From the NCBI GenBank assembly GCA_944325825.1, contig CALVBP010000013.1, positions 1-52,063 of the forward strand: a stretch of DNA of 52,063 bases. Reading direction: 5' to 3'. A program made the translations under genes and the position numbers. Source of the stretch: Candidatus Gastranaerophilales bacterium. GTDB taxonomy: Bacteria; Cyanobacteriota; Vampirovibrionia; Gastranaerophilales; Gastranaerophilaceae. The notes under the pieces were generated by a model. The model searched no databases and was not told the origin of the DNA. It saw only the letters and a list, made by a program, of their open reading frames with translations. Of the stretch, positions 41,923-50,480 are shown one piece after another; positions within the stretch are counted from its first letter, which is position 1; each line of letters starts with the position of its first letter.

Positions 41923-41951
41923 GGCGGAAATCTCTTTCAGAGATTTCCGCC
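41923..41951 (-). terminator. Terminator of gpmI
   Basis: A perfect 13-bp stem (41923-41935 with 41939-41951) has a 3-base loop and lies between the stop of gpmI and the start of the SNF2 gene. The T run on the minus strand is weak (CCTTATA), so it may allow readthrough. Confidence 0.6.
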
Positions 41952-41958
41952 TTTGATA

Positions 41959-43485
41959 TTATTTAATTAATGACTCAGCTGTCATTTCTTCCGGTTTTTT
42001 AATTCCCATTAACTCTAAAACCGTTGGTGCTATATTACACAAAGCCCCATCGGATTTAAGATTCAAGCCCTTCGGTCCATTTATTACAACAAAAGGAACT
42101 TCATTCGTAGTATGAGCTGTATGAGGCTTTCCGGTAGATTCATCAACCATAACTTCCGCATTTCCATGGTCAGCAGTAAGCAGCATTATAACGCCATTTT
42201 GTTTGCAGCTTTCGGCAATTTTGCCTACGCATTCATCAACCACTTTACAAGCTTTGGCTGCCGCCTCAATAACTCCGGTATGCCCAACCATATCAGGATT
42301 TGCAAAGTTAACAAGAATAAATCCGTATTCAGGATTTTCAATAGCTTTAAGAACATTATCACATACTTCATAAGCACTCATCTCTGGCTGCATGTCATAA
42401 GTAGGAACCTTTGGCGACGGAACAAGTTTTCTTGTTTCATGAGGCTGAGGTTCATCAATCCCTCCATTAAAGAAGAATGTTACATGAGCATATTTTTCTG
42501 TTTCGGCTGTCCTAAATTGATGTATTCCGTTAGCTTCCAAAACATCACCCAAAATATTTACAAGATGAGTTTTCGGAAACGCTACCGGGAATGTGAAAGT
42601 TTCTTCATAACTTGTCATTGTGCAGTAGTAAATATTATGAAGAACTTTCTTCCTTTCAAATCCGTCAAAATCTTTAAAATTAATAGCCTTTGTAATCTCT
42701 CTTGCCCTATCCGGTCTATAGTTAAAGAAAATTATTGAATCGTTATCGTGAATTCGGGATTCTTCTCCTCCGACAACTATTGGAAGCACAAATTCATCAG
42801 TAACACCTTCTGCATATGATTTTTTAACCCCCTCTACAGCAGAAGAAGCCTTATTACCTTCTCCAAAGAGCAAACAATTATAGCCTTTTTCTACTCTATC
42901 CCAGCGATTATCTCTATCCATAATGTAATATCTTCCGATAACGCTTGCAATCTGCGGCAGTCCATATTTTTTCAGTTCGTCTTCTACGATTTGCAAGTAT
43001 TCACAAGCACTTGCCGGAGGGGTATCTCTTCCGTCAAGAAAAGCATGAACATAAACTTTAGTAAGCCCTTCTTTTGCGGCAAGCTGAATTAAAGCAAGGA
43101 GATGGTCTAAAGATGAATGAACTCCGCCGGTTGATACAAGTCCGTACAAGTGTAAAGACGAGTTATTTTCTTTTGCATGTTCTATTGCTTCTAAAAACCT
43201 TTCATTCTTGAAAAAAGAACCATCTTTTATTGCATTGTTAATTTTCGACAAATCTTGATATACAATTCTGCCGGCACCCAGATTTAAGTGCCCGACTTCG
43301 CTGTTCCCCATTTGACCTGCCGGTAAACCTACAAATTCACCGTCAGCATGTATTACTGTTGATATTTCTTCATTAATAAGTTTCGGTACATTAACAGGAT
43401 GAGCAAGTTTTGTAGCATCGTATTTTTCCAATCCTGAACTTATGCCCCATCCGTCCATTATGCATAATAAAACACGGTTTGTCAT
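41959..43485 (-). CDS. gpmI: 2,3-bisphosphoglycerate-independent phosphoglycerate mutase
   Basis: A glycolytic enzyme of the alkaline phosphatase superfamily (Mn2+ type). The 508 residues have LCIMDGWGI with the metal-binding Asp11, and GQMGNSEVGHLNLGAGR with the catalytic Ser62. HAFLDGRDTPPAS and the C-terminal NFANPDMVGHTG and LLTADHGNAE metal motifs are present. It has the usual full length. AAAGGGA precedes the ATG. Confidence 0.97.
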   Translation of the reverse strand: MTNRVLLCIMDGWGISSGLEKYDATKLAHPVNVPKLINEEISTVIHADGEFVGLPAGQMGNSEVGHLNLGAGRIVYQDLSKINNAIKDGSFFKNERFLEAIEHAKENNSSLHLYGLVSTGGVHSSLDHLLALIQLAAKEGLTKVYVHAFLDGRDTPPASACEYLQIVEDELKKYGLPQIASVIGRYYIMDRDNRWDRVEKGYNCLLFGEGNKASSAVEGVKKSYAEGVTDEFVLPIVVGGEESRIHDNDSIIFFNYRPDRAREITKAINFKDFDGFERKKVLHNIYYCTMTSYEETFTFPVAFPKTHLVNILGDVLEANGIHQFRTAETEKYAHVTFFFNGGIDEPQPHETRKLVPSPKVPTYDMQPEMSAYEVCDNVLKAIENPEYGFILVNFANPDMVGHTGVIEAAAKACKVVDECVGKIAESCKQNGVIMLLTADHGNAEVMVDESTGKPHTAHTTNEVPFVVINGPKGLNLKSDGALCNIAPTVLELMGIKKPEEMTAESLIK

Positions 43486-43574
43486 AATTATCCCTTTCTC
43501 TGATTTCTCCCTATTTAACCTTTATAGTGTATGTCAAACACAGCCGAAAGTAAAGATGGATACTAAGGCTTTTA

Positions 43575-43604
43575 TTGGCAAATATTTTTTTTAGGCGGTT
43601 TAAA
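43575..43604 (+). promoter_or_regulatory. Possible promoter placing ATG 43611 at +1
   Basis: The -35 is TTGGCA (43575-43580), followed by an 18-base spacer and TTTAAA (43599-43604), with six bases before ATG 43611. The -10 is only fair, and an AGGCGG sequence 12 bases before the ATG could be a distant ribosome site, so this is weaker than the other two leaderless cases. Confidence 0.35.
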
Positions 43605-43610
43605 TTTTGT

Positions 43611-45245
43611 ATGAATATCCAGCCTATTCTGCACAATTCCATTCCGGTCAGAAAAATAAATTTCAACGGCTTACCACAACCGGCAGCTAGACCTGTTTCC
43701 ATTGACAGTTTTCAAAAAAGTACCGGATATATAAAATTGGAAAAATTATATAATAGGCTTTTTAAAATGACGTCCCAGGTCACACCTGAAGACATTGGAA
43801 ATATCATCAAAAAATTCAAACAATATCCGAAAGAACAAGTCCTTCTGGTTATGAATAAACTAACCGGATTTGCAAATCCCGATAAAATTTTTGATTTCAA
43901 AATATGGCTTGAATCAAATAAAATAGATTACATAGAAAATTTTCAAAGCTTATACAGCACTAAAAAGAGAGTTTATAAAATAAACCAATCTCCGGTTGAG
44001 AATAAAAAAACGGATACGCAGGAAGAAATAGTAAAATACGTTATTCCGCAGAATAAATTACTAAATCTCAATCAAGTATTTTCATATTTTTATAACAGCG
44101 GATTCGGCTCCATAGGTAAATGTCCGCTTGGAGGCAGTATTTACGGAGCTGTGATTTTAGATGCCAGAACCGTTAATTATTTACAAGAAATAAAAGATAA
44201 TAATCCGGCATTTTTTGACACTTTGAAAAACAGATATAAATATATCTACATAAAAGATTTTGAAGGGTCATACAATATTTTTGAACAGCATAAAGATTTC
44301 GAAAAAATTTTATCTGAAAAATTAATCCTGCTTGATACTTTAAAAAAGAATAATCCCGCAAAAGCAGATAACGACATATTAAACTTAATTATGAACGGCA
44401 GGAACTTAAAGAATATTAAAAATTTAGGATTGGAGCCTATTATTGCAGATTTGAATTTCAACGAAGCTCCTTCTGCGGTTGACATTGCTTCTAATTTATC
44501 AAATACTTTTCCTGCTAAAGAAAATTTCATTGAGACAATACAGAATTGTTTAAAAAAGAAACATTTTTCTGATTCTGAAAAAGAAGAACTTGTTGAATAT
44601 CTTGATAAATATTTTTATACCTGTTCATTTAAAACAATTAGTGAAAAGCTTATTAAGTTACGTCAGCAAATAGAAGATAACGTAAAAAAATACGGAAAGG
44701 ATATTAACAAAATTTATTACAGCGTTGCAAAACCCGGAAAAAGTTTTGCACTTATTAATTATATGTACCAAAAAGCAAACGATATCTCTCCAAACAGATT
44801 TATTTATTGGGAAAACACCCGTCAGAATTCCGGGAAAGAAGCATACACGGCTATTGAAAAAATGCTTCCTAAAGGAGCAACTCTTGTTATACTGGATGAT
44901 GCTTTTATTTCAGGAGAAAGTATATTACAATCACAATTCAACTACAGACCCTGGAGAAATAAAGACTCGTTTGATATTATATTTGCTTCCGTATATTCTT
45001 CAAGCAAGGCATCTCAGAGATTAGAAAGTTATATTGAAAAAACCAATAATGACAGAATAATATCCGTTGACTATCAAGAATTGGAAGATTTACCCGCAAA
45101 CTCACCTATAACTGAGCCTTCAAGAAATACTCTTATATTATTTCCTTATAACTCACCTGATAATAACTGTGCTATTTTTCAAGATTTATACAGACTTTTT
45201 TATCCTTCTTACAGTTTTATACAGAGTCCGTGGATACATGACTAA
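43611..45245 (+). CDS. Phosphoribosyltransferase-like protein of unknown function
   Basis: The 544 residues start with a short extension carrying the F-x-G motif (KINFNGLPQP), followed by a helical N-terminal domain and a middle domain with a small Gly/Cys region (GSIGKCPLGGSIYGAVIL). Near residue 440, ATLVILDDAFISGESIL resembles the PRPP-binding loop of type I phosphoribosyltransferases (hydrophobic-rich strand, two acidic residues, then a small-residue loop). I cannot name a substrate. TTG 43575 is in frame but lies in the putative promoter. The stop overlaps the stop of the convergent rsmD gene (CTAA). Confidence 0.65.
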   Translation: MNIQPILHNSIPVRKINFNGLPQPAARPVSIDSFQKSTGYIKLEKLYNRLFKMTSQVTPEDIGNIIKKFKQYPKEQVLLVMNKLTGFANPDKIFDFKIWLESNKIDYIENFQSLYSTKKRVYKINQSPVENKKTDTQEEIVKYVIPQNKLLNLNQVFSYFYNSGFGSIGKCPLGGSIYGAVILDARTVNYLQEIKDNNPAFFDTLKNRYKYIYIKDFEGSYNIFEQHKDFEKILSEKLILLDTLKKNNPAKADNDILNLIMNGRNLKNIKNLGLEPIIADLNFNEAPSAVDIASNLSNTFPAKENFIETIQNCLKKKHFSDSEKEELVEYLDKYFYTCSFKTISEKLIKLRQQIEDNVKKYGKDINKIYYSVAKPGKSFALINYMYQKANDISPNRFIYWENTRQNSGKEAYTAIEKMLPKGATLVILDDAFISGESILQSQFNYRPWRNKDSFDIIFASVYSSSKASQRLESYIEKTNNDRIISVDYQELEDLPANSPITEPSRNTLILFPYNSPDNNCAIFQDLYRLFYPSYSFIQSPWIHD

Positions 45246-45751
45246 AACTGTATAAACGTAACAAGTTTACCGCCGTAATTTTTTTCTTTAAGATGCCTCA
45301 TGCCGGAAACTATAGGTTCAGAATGTTCCAAAATAACTAAAGTATTTTGCTTAATGTGAGGAAAAACCTTTTCATATAAACCGCTTTCATATGGAGGATC
45401 TATATAAATAATGTCAAAATTTTCTCCGGTACTTTTTAGATATTTAAGACTATCCCCTGTTATTAGATTTGGAATCAAACCCAACGACTCGTAGTTTTTT
45501 GTTATTATTGATGCTGCTTTAAGATTTTTTTCAACTACGGTAACTTTCTTAAAGCCTCTTGAAATAGCTTCTAAACCCATAATACCTGAACCGCCAAATA
45601 AATCCAGGAAATTCTTATCCTCAAAATCCCCTATCATTGAATACAATGTATTAAAAACGCCCATTCTAACCTTAGAAAGTGTCGGACGTGTAATTTTTTC
45701 GCTGGGTGCATTAACCTTTCGCCCTTTATATATTCCGCCGGTTATAATCAT
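45242..45751 (-). CDS. rsmD: 16S rRNA (guanine-N2) methyltransferase RsmD
   Basis: It methylates G966 (E. coli numbering) of 16S rRNA. The 169 residues have the IITGGIYKGRKV start, RPTLSKVRMGVFNTL, the SAM-binding FLDLFGGSGIMGLEAISRG and the catalytic DPPY in IIYIDPPYE. It is slightly short but complete. Its start overlaps the bioD stop by one base. Confidence 0.94.
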   Translation of the reverse strand: MIITGGIYKGRKVNAPSEKITRPTLSKVRMGVFNTLYSMIGDFEDKNFLDLFGGSGIMGLEAISRGFKKVTVVEKNLKAASIITKNYESLGLIPNLITGDSLKYLKSTGENFDIIYIDPPYESGLYEKVFPHIKQNTLVILEHSEPIVSGMRHLKEKNYGGKLVTFIQF

Positions 45752-46467
45752 TAGTTGAAATCCAATTTCTCAATTTTTACCCTGAATACACTTTCAATAT
45801 CAATTCCGTTCAAAATGGAAGTAATCAATTCCTCCGGAATAATTTTATTACCCAGATGCGGTAAAAGTCCTAATATTTTTATATTTGAATATTCTTCAAT
45901 AACCCGTGTAATAGCTGTCAAAAGCTCCTTTGAACAGTCTTCATCTATATTATTTATTACAACACCTCTTATATCAATCCCCCGCTCTTGGGCCGTATAA
46001 ATTGACAAAAGAGTATCATTTATGGAATCCTCGCCCGGAGTTATTGTAAAAAGGACAGGTATCTGTAGTTTTTTTATCATATCTATAGTCTGAACGGAAG
46101 GTGAAATAGGACTTAAAAGACCATTATCTCCATCAAGTATTGTACAATCGGTATTTGAAATAATTCTTTCATATTCCGTGTGAATTAAGTCAAGATTTAT
46201 AAATTCATTTTCTCTTTCCGCTGCAATTAAAGGTTCTGTTTTTCCCTTAAATAAGTATGTAAAATGAGTATTTATATAAGGATCTATTGATTTAATAAAT
46301 GTTAAATCAGGGGACTGCATAAACCCGTTAATTTCAATCCCTGCAGTTTGTATAGGCTTGTACACACAGGTTGAGTAGCCGAGGCTCTGCATCGTTGCAG
46401 CAATTCCGGCAGAAAGAAAAGTCTTTCCGTCACCCCTGTTAGCTGATGTAATATAAATATTTAACAT
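45751..46467 (-). CDS. bioD: Dethiobiotin synthetase-like ATPase
   Basis: The 238 residues belong to the P-loop ParA/BioD family. The P-loop is TSANRGDGKTFLSAGIA (residues 7-23), where E. coli BioD has TDTxVGKT. YKPIQTAG with its conserved Lys follows, then LDGDNGLLSP, where BioD has EGAGG, and ITPGEDSINDTLLS. These deviations (GDGKT, LDGDNGLL) mean a diverged BioD or a BioD-like NTPase. No other biotin gene is in the window. It overlaps rsmD by one base. Confidence 0.75.
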   Translation of the reverse strand: MLNIYITSANRGDGKTFLSAGIAATMQSLGYSTCVYKPIQTAGIEINGFMQSPDLTFIKSIDPYINTHFTYLFKGKTEPLIAAERENEFINLDLIHTEYERIISNTDCTILDGDNGLLSPISPSVQTIDMIKKLQIPVLFTITPGEDSINDTLLSIYTAQERGIDIRGVVINNIDEDCSKELLTAITRVIEEYSNIKILGLLPHLGNKIIPEELITSILNGIDIESVFRVKIEKLDFN

Positions 46468-46576
46468 AGGTTTATATTATCACTATATAAATAACTTTAC
46501 AATAAGTAACAAAATAGCAATTTTTTTATAAAAAATACGTTATTATATATAAGTAACAAGTGTGAAGGTTTTCTGT

Positions 46577-47068
46577 ATGGTTCAAAATATAAGTGCTCAA
46601 GGCTCTACATTCGGCGGAATTAATAAAATCGGAGTTGATACTAACGGAAGAATTATATATCAGGTTGTTGATTCATCTGGTCAAGAAGCAGGAAAAATGA
46701 CGATTGCTCCTCAAGATGCAGATACATTTGAAAAATCTTATAATGATATAATGGAATCTGCCCCTAAGATTCAGGAATATGCAATCAAACACTCCTCTCC
46801 GGAAGATACTAAAAAAAGAAAAAAAGCTTCCCGAATTATAACTCTTGTAACGACTCTTATCGGCGCCGGTGTTCCTATATATCGTACAAGGAAATCCAGC
46901 TCAACTTACAAACAGGTTTTTGCAACATTAGGCGGCGCTATTGCAGGTCTTGCAGCCGGTATAGGAATTACTTTTGCAACCCTTACACCTCCGGGAATGA
47001 TGAAATTTGCAAAAGCTTCAAAAAATCTTTCAAAAATTGAAATTCAACCGTTTAACGAAACAGCATAA
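46577..47068 (+). CDS. Small membrane protein with N-terminal F-x-G motif
   Basis: The 163 residues begin with STFGGIN near the N-terminus, then a soluble part (about 20-85) and a basic stretch (KKRKK). Two hydrophobic segments follow (about 90-110 IITLVTTLIGAGVPIY and 122-142 ATLGGAIAGLAAGIGITFA), then a short tail. It is probably an inner-membrane hairpin protein. ATG 46577 has GAAGG 8 bases upstream; GTG 46562 is in frame but less likely. The function is unknown. Confidence 0.7.
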   Translation: MVQNISAQGSTFGGINKIGVDTNGRIIYQVVDSSGQEAGKMTIAPQDADTFEKSYNDIMESAPKIQEYAIKHSSPEDTKKRKKASRIITLVTTLIGAGVPIYRTRKSSSTYKQVFATLGGAIAGLAAGIGITFATLTPPGMMKFAKASKNLSKIEIQPFNETA

Positions 47069-47072
47069 AATA

Positions 47073-47101
47073 TTTACATATGCTTAGTTTTATGCTAGTA
47101 T
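47073..47101 (+). promoter_or_regulatory. Promoter of the second pilin-like gene
   Basis: The -35 is TTTACA (47073-47078), followed by a 17-base spacer and TAGTAT (47096-47101) with an extended TGC before it. The AGAGAGG site and ATG 47137 follow. Confidence 0.5.
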
Positions 47102-47136
47102 TTTTGTGGTTAAAAGTTTATTAAGAGAGGTTTTAT

Positions 47137-47853
47137 ATGGTAAAAAAAGGATTTACTCTGGCAGAAGTTTTAATAACTCTTGCAATTATTGGTGTTGTTG
47201 CAGCAATAACTCTTCCGACTTTAATGAGCAATACTACAAATGCACAAATCGGACCTAAGCTTGCAAAAGCAGTTTCAATGTTTGAACAAGCTAACACAGC
47301 AATTCTTAACGCAAATTCCGTAGACACACTTTCCGACACGGGATTGATAGGTGTTAACATAAAAGTCGGGGAAACCGGCATGACAGCAGATTTAGGAGGT
47401 TACATAGATGCTTTGACTAACTATATGAAAATAGCACCCTATACATATCCGGAAGGTACTACTCAAACTGCTCATGATGAATCCACCGGAGAAGGGGGCT
47501 GTGATGTCGGGGCCGAATTTTCAGCCGGAACACCTTTGATTGCTAATGACGGTATTCTTTATGTTATTAATTATGATACACTGCCGGACACCTCAAAGGC
47601 TCCTCATAAACAACGTATCGGGAATGTCTATGTTGACATAAATGCCGCAGGAAATCCAAACGTAATCGGAACGGATATTTTTGTATTCTCATGGTGGAAT
47701 GATGGTTCGCTTCGTCCGGTCGGAAGTTCCAACTGGGCAGAAGGTAGTGCATGTACATGGCAAGATAAATGCCCGAATGGTGAATATGCTACAGACTACA
47801 AAGCATGCACCGGCGCAATCTTTGAAAACAATCTGAAAGTTCTGTACAAATAA
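47137..47853 (+). CDS. Type IV pilin-like / pseudopilin-like protein
   Basis: The 238 residues have the prepilin signature [27 protein letters not shown] (residues 3-29), with cleavage expected after Gly5, then a soluble domain. The C-terminal half has the conserved-looking VIGTDIFVFSWW segment, and Cys residues in SACTWQDKCPNG and ACTGAI that could pair. It is a relative of the protein at 1810-2919, lacking its Gly-rich tail. It has its own promoter and terminator. Confidence 0.87.
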   Translation: MVKKGFTLAEVLITLAIIGVVAAITLPTLMSNTTNAQIGPKLAKAVSMFEQANTAILNANSVDTLSDTGLIGVNIKVGETGMTADLGGYIDALTNYMKIAPYTYPEGTTQTAHDESTGEGGCDVGAEFSAGTPLIANDGILYVINYDTLPDTSKAPHKQRIGNVYVDINAAGNPNVIGTDIFVFSWWNDGSLRPVGSSNWAEGSACTWQDKCPNGEYATDYKACTGAIFENNLKVLYK

Positions 47854-47861
47854 TTTATTAG

Positions 47862-47895
47862 AAAAGCGCTCCCGAAAAAGGGGGCGCTTTTTTTG
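47862..47895 (+). terminator. Terminator of the second pilin-like gene
   Basis: The stem AAAAGCGCTCCC / GGGGGCGCTTTT has one G-T wobble and a short loop, and is followed by a T run. The T run also carries the start of the pnp -35. Confidence 0.85.
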
Positions 47896-47921
47896 TGTAT
47901 TTTTTATGTTTATATTATAAT
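47893..47921 (+). promoter_or_regulatory. pnp promoter
   Basis: The -35 is TTGTGT (47893-47898), followed by a 17-base spacer and TATAAT (47916-47921). The mRNA leader would be about 65 bases. Confidence 0.6.
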
Positions 47922-47957
47922 TTGAAAGAAATTTATAGTTAGAATTAGATGAAAAAG

Positions 47958-47978
47958 TCCGGCTATCGAGCAGCCGGA
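47958..47978 (+). promoter_or_regulatory. Leader hairpin upstream of pnp
   Basis: TCCGGCT / AGCCGGA (7 bp, loop ATCGAGC) lies 13 bases before the pnp ATG, just upstream of the GAAGGA site. In E. coli a leader stem of pnp mediates autocontrol through RNase III and PNPase. A similar role here is inference. Confidence 0.5.
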
Positions 47979-47991
47979 GAAAGAAGGAAAA

Positions 47992-50133
47992 ATGGTACCT
48001 GAAACAAAGAGTTTTCAACTGGAAATCGGCGGTAAGACCGTCACTGTAGAAACAGGTAAATACGCACAGTCAACTAATGGAAGTGTTACAGTAAGATGCG
48101 GAGACACAATGCTGTTTGTTCACTGCGTAGTATCAAAAGAACCGAGAGTCGGTATAGACTTCTTCCCGTTACTCATTGATTATGAAGAAAGAATGTCATC
48201 CATCGGCAGAATTCCCGGCGGTTACAACCGTTCAGAAGGAAAAGCCAGCGACAAAGCAATTTTGGTTTCTCGTTTAATTGACAGACCAATCAGACCTTTA
48301 TTCCCTAAAGGTTATAGAAATGATATACAAATCGTAGCTCAGTTATTCAGCTATGACCAGCAAAATCAGCCGGATACACTAGCAATGTTAGGTGCATCCT
48401 GCGCATTAATGCTATCAGGAGCTCCTTTTGAGGGTCCTATCGGAGCTGTAAGAGTATCAAAAGTAGATGGACAGCTTATTGCTAATCCAACTCACCAGCA
48501 AGCTGATAAATCAGCTCTTGATATTGTTGTAGCCGGAACTCATGACAGTGTAATTATGGTAGAAGCCGGCTGCAAGTTCGTTACGGAAGATGATATTATG
48601 GAAGCTGTTGAATTCGCACAAATTGAAATCAAAAAACAGTGCGAAGCGCAAGTTGAGTTTGCTAAGCAATGCGGTGTCGTAAAAGAAGAATTTGTTAACC
48701 CGTATGATACAACAGAGTTAAAAAATATCATTGATGAAGTTGCTCATGATATGATTTTTGATGCATATCACAACTTTGACAGAGAATACAGACAAAATAA
48801 ACTTGAAGAAGCTAAAAAACTTGTAAAAGAAAAAGTAGAAGCTCTTCCGGAAGACCACTACATCCACCAGATTATTGAAGAAACCGGCATTGACTTTGTC
48901 TCAGAAGAATTCAAGGCTGCTGAGAAGAAAATTATGCGTGCTATGATTCTTGATGAAGGAGTTCGTGCAGACGGAAGAAAACCAAATGAAGTTCGTCCAA
49001 TCTGGTGTGAAGTCGGAGTTATTCCTCGTGCACACGGTTCTGCCGTATTCACAAGAGGACAGACTCAGATTCTTTCTGTTGCAACACTTGCCGGACCGGG
49101 TATGAAACAAGAACTTGACGGCGTCGATCCTGAAACGGAAAAAACATACATGCATAAATATATCTTCCCCGGATTCTCCGTTGGAGAAGTTAAACCTTTA
49201 AGAGGCCCCGGCAGACGTGAAGTCGGTCACGGAAATCTTGCTGAAAGAGCAAATGTTCCGGCACTTCCTTCACAGGAAGAATTTGGCTACACAATTCGTG
49301 TAACCTCAGACGTACTTGAATCAAACGGTTCAACTTCTATGGGTTCGACTTGCGGTTCTTCAATGGCCCTTATGAATGCAGGTGTTCCTGTTAAATGTAT
49401 GATTGGCGGGGTCGCAATGGGTATGATTACAGAACCCGGAAGAGAACCTGTTGTATTAACAGATATTCAGGGCATTGAAGACTTCCTGGGAGATATGGAC
49501 TTTAAAGTTACAGGTAATGATGACGGCATCACTGCTCTTCAAATGGATATGAAGGCAAAAGGGATTGCTAATGATACCCTGAGAAGAGCTTTAGCTCAGG
49601 CTAAAGAAGGCAGACTTCATATCTTAGGAGAGATGAGAAAGGTTATAACAAAACCGGCAGATCATCTTTCACCGTATGCTCCGAGCATAACTACAATGAC
49701 TATCCCTGTAGAAGATATTGGAACAGTCATCGGACCGGGCGGAAAACAAATCAGAGCTATTATTGATGCCTCAGGTGCCGAAATTGATATTCAGGATAAC
49801 GGTATTGTGACAATTACATCAAACGATCAAGAAGGTGCAGCTATTGCTAAAAAGATGATTCATGACCTTACCTTCAAACCTGAAGTAGGCATGATTATCA
49901 AAGGTAAAGTTGTAAGAATCATTCCAATCGGAGCTTTCGTTGAACTAGGCGGAGGCAAAGACGGTATGGTACACATTTCTCAAATCTGTCAGGAAAGAAT
50001 TGAAACAATTGAGCCTCACCTTAATATCGGAGATGAAGTAATTGTTAAAGTTATTAAAATCGACGACAAAGGTCGAATCAACCTTACAATTAAAGGTGTT
50101 ACAGAAGAAGAAAAAGCTTCCGTTAACGCTTAA
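47992..50133 (+). CDS. pnp: Polyribonucleotide nucleotidyltransferase (PNPase)
   Basis: A 3'-5' phosphorolytic exoribonuclease of the RNA degradosome. The 713 residues have two RNase PH cores (first with RLIDRPIRPLFPKG, second with TRGQTQILSVATL, RREVGHGNLAERA and STSMGSTCGSSMALMNAGVP), a helical linker, then KH (TVIGPGGKQIRAII, about 576-590). The S1 domain occupies about 620-695 (GMIIKGKVVRIIPIGAFVELGGGKDGMVHISQI). All catalytic blocks are intact. A GAAGGA site sits 6 bases before the ATG. It is not linked to rpsO, unlike in many bacteria. Confidence 0.97.
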   Translation: MVPETKSFQLEIGGKTVTVETGKYAQSTNGSVTVRCGDTMLFVHCVVSKEPRVGIDFFPLLIDYEERMSSIGRIPGGYNRSEGKASDKAILVSRLIDRPIRPLFPKGYRNDIQIVAQLFSYDQQNQPDTLAMLGASCALMLSGAPFEGPIGAVRVSKVDGQLIANPTHQQADKSALDIVVAGTHDSVIMVEAGCKFVTEDDIMEAVEFAQIEIKKQCEAQVEFAKQCGVVKEEFVNPYDTTELKNIIDEVAHDMIFDAYHNFDREYRQNKLEEAKKLVKEKVEALPEDHYIHQIIEETGIDFVSEEFKAAEKKIMRAMILDEGVRADGRKPNEVRPIWCEVGVIPRAHGSAVFTRGQTQILSVATLAGPGMKQELDGVDPETEKTYMHKYIFPGFSVGEVKPLRGPGRREVGHGNLAERANVPALPSQEEFGYTIRVTSDVLESNGSTSMGSTCGSSMALMNAGVPVKCMIGGVAMGMITEPGREPVVLTDIQGIEDFLGDMDFKVTGNDDGITALQMDMKAKGIANDTLRRALAQAKEGRLHILGEMRKVITKPADHLSPYAPSITTMTIPVEDIGTVIGPGGKQIRAIIDASGAEIDIQDNGIVTITSNDQEGAAIAKKMIHDLTFKPEVGMIIKGKVVRIIPIGAFVELGGGKDGMVHISQICQERIETIEPHLNIGDEVIVKVIKIDDKGRINLTIKGVTEEEKASVNA

Positions 50134-50148
50134 AAAATAAAAAAATAC

Positions 50149-50177
50149 GGGATGAAGAAAATCTTCATCCCATATTT
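50149..50177. terminator. Bidirectional terminator between pnp and the LuxR-type gene
   Basis: A perfect 10-bp stem GGGATGAAGA / TCTTCATCCC with an AAA loop is flanked by A runs on the left and T runs on the right, so it works on both strands. It lies 15 bases after the pnp stop and just before the stop of the convergent gene. Confidence 0.88.
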
Positions 50178-50178
50178 T

Positions 50179-50391
50179 TTATACAAGTGTGGTTATATCA
50201 ACTAAACCGAGTGCAACTGCTTTAATTGCAGCTTGTACTCTATTTTTTACCTCAAGTTTTTCAAAAATAGATTCCAAATGCGCTTTTGTCGTATGAACAG
50301 AAATATTTAAATTCTTTGAAATTTCTTTATTTGTTAAACCCGACGCCAAATAGTATAACACATTCATCTCACGTTCAGTTAAATTTTTCAT
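50179..50391 (-). CDS. Stand-alone LuxR/GerE-type helix-turn-helix protein
   Basis: The 70 residues are only the DNA-binding domain: LTEREMNVLYYLASGLTNKEISKNLNISVHTTKAHLESIFEKLEVKNRVQAAIKA, with the invariant E of LTERE and the recognition helix VHTTKAHL. It has no receiver or ligand domain, as in GerE. AGGAC precedes the ATG. It could be a small activator. One site of the two-box promoter family (50481-50496) lies 90 bases upstream of its start, in the same orientation as in modules A and B. Confidence 0.9.
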   Translation of the reverse strand: MKNLTEREMNVLYYLASGLTNKEISKNLNISVHTTKAHLESIFEKLEVKNRVQAAIKAVALGLVDITTLV

Positions 50392-50480
50392 ATTTTGTCC
50401 TATTTCTAACTTCCACCTTTCTCTAAATCTTTTTTACTCCATGGTAAGCAATATTTCTATCAGCCATGTGTCCCGTTTTT

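Noticed and set aside
43511-43702. 63-codon minus-strand frame opposite the start of the phosphoribosyltransferase-like gene
   Set aside because: It is antisense to a well supported coding start, with no ribosome site and no family resemblance.
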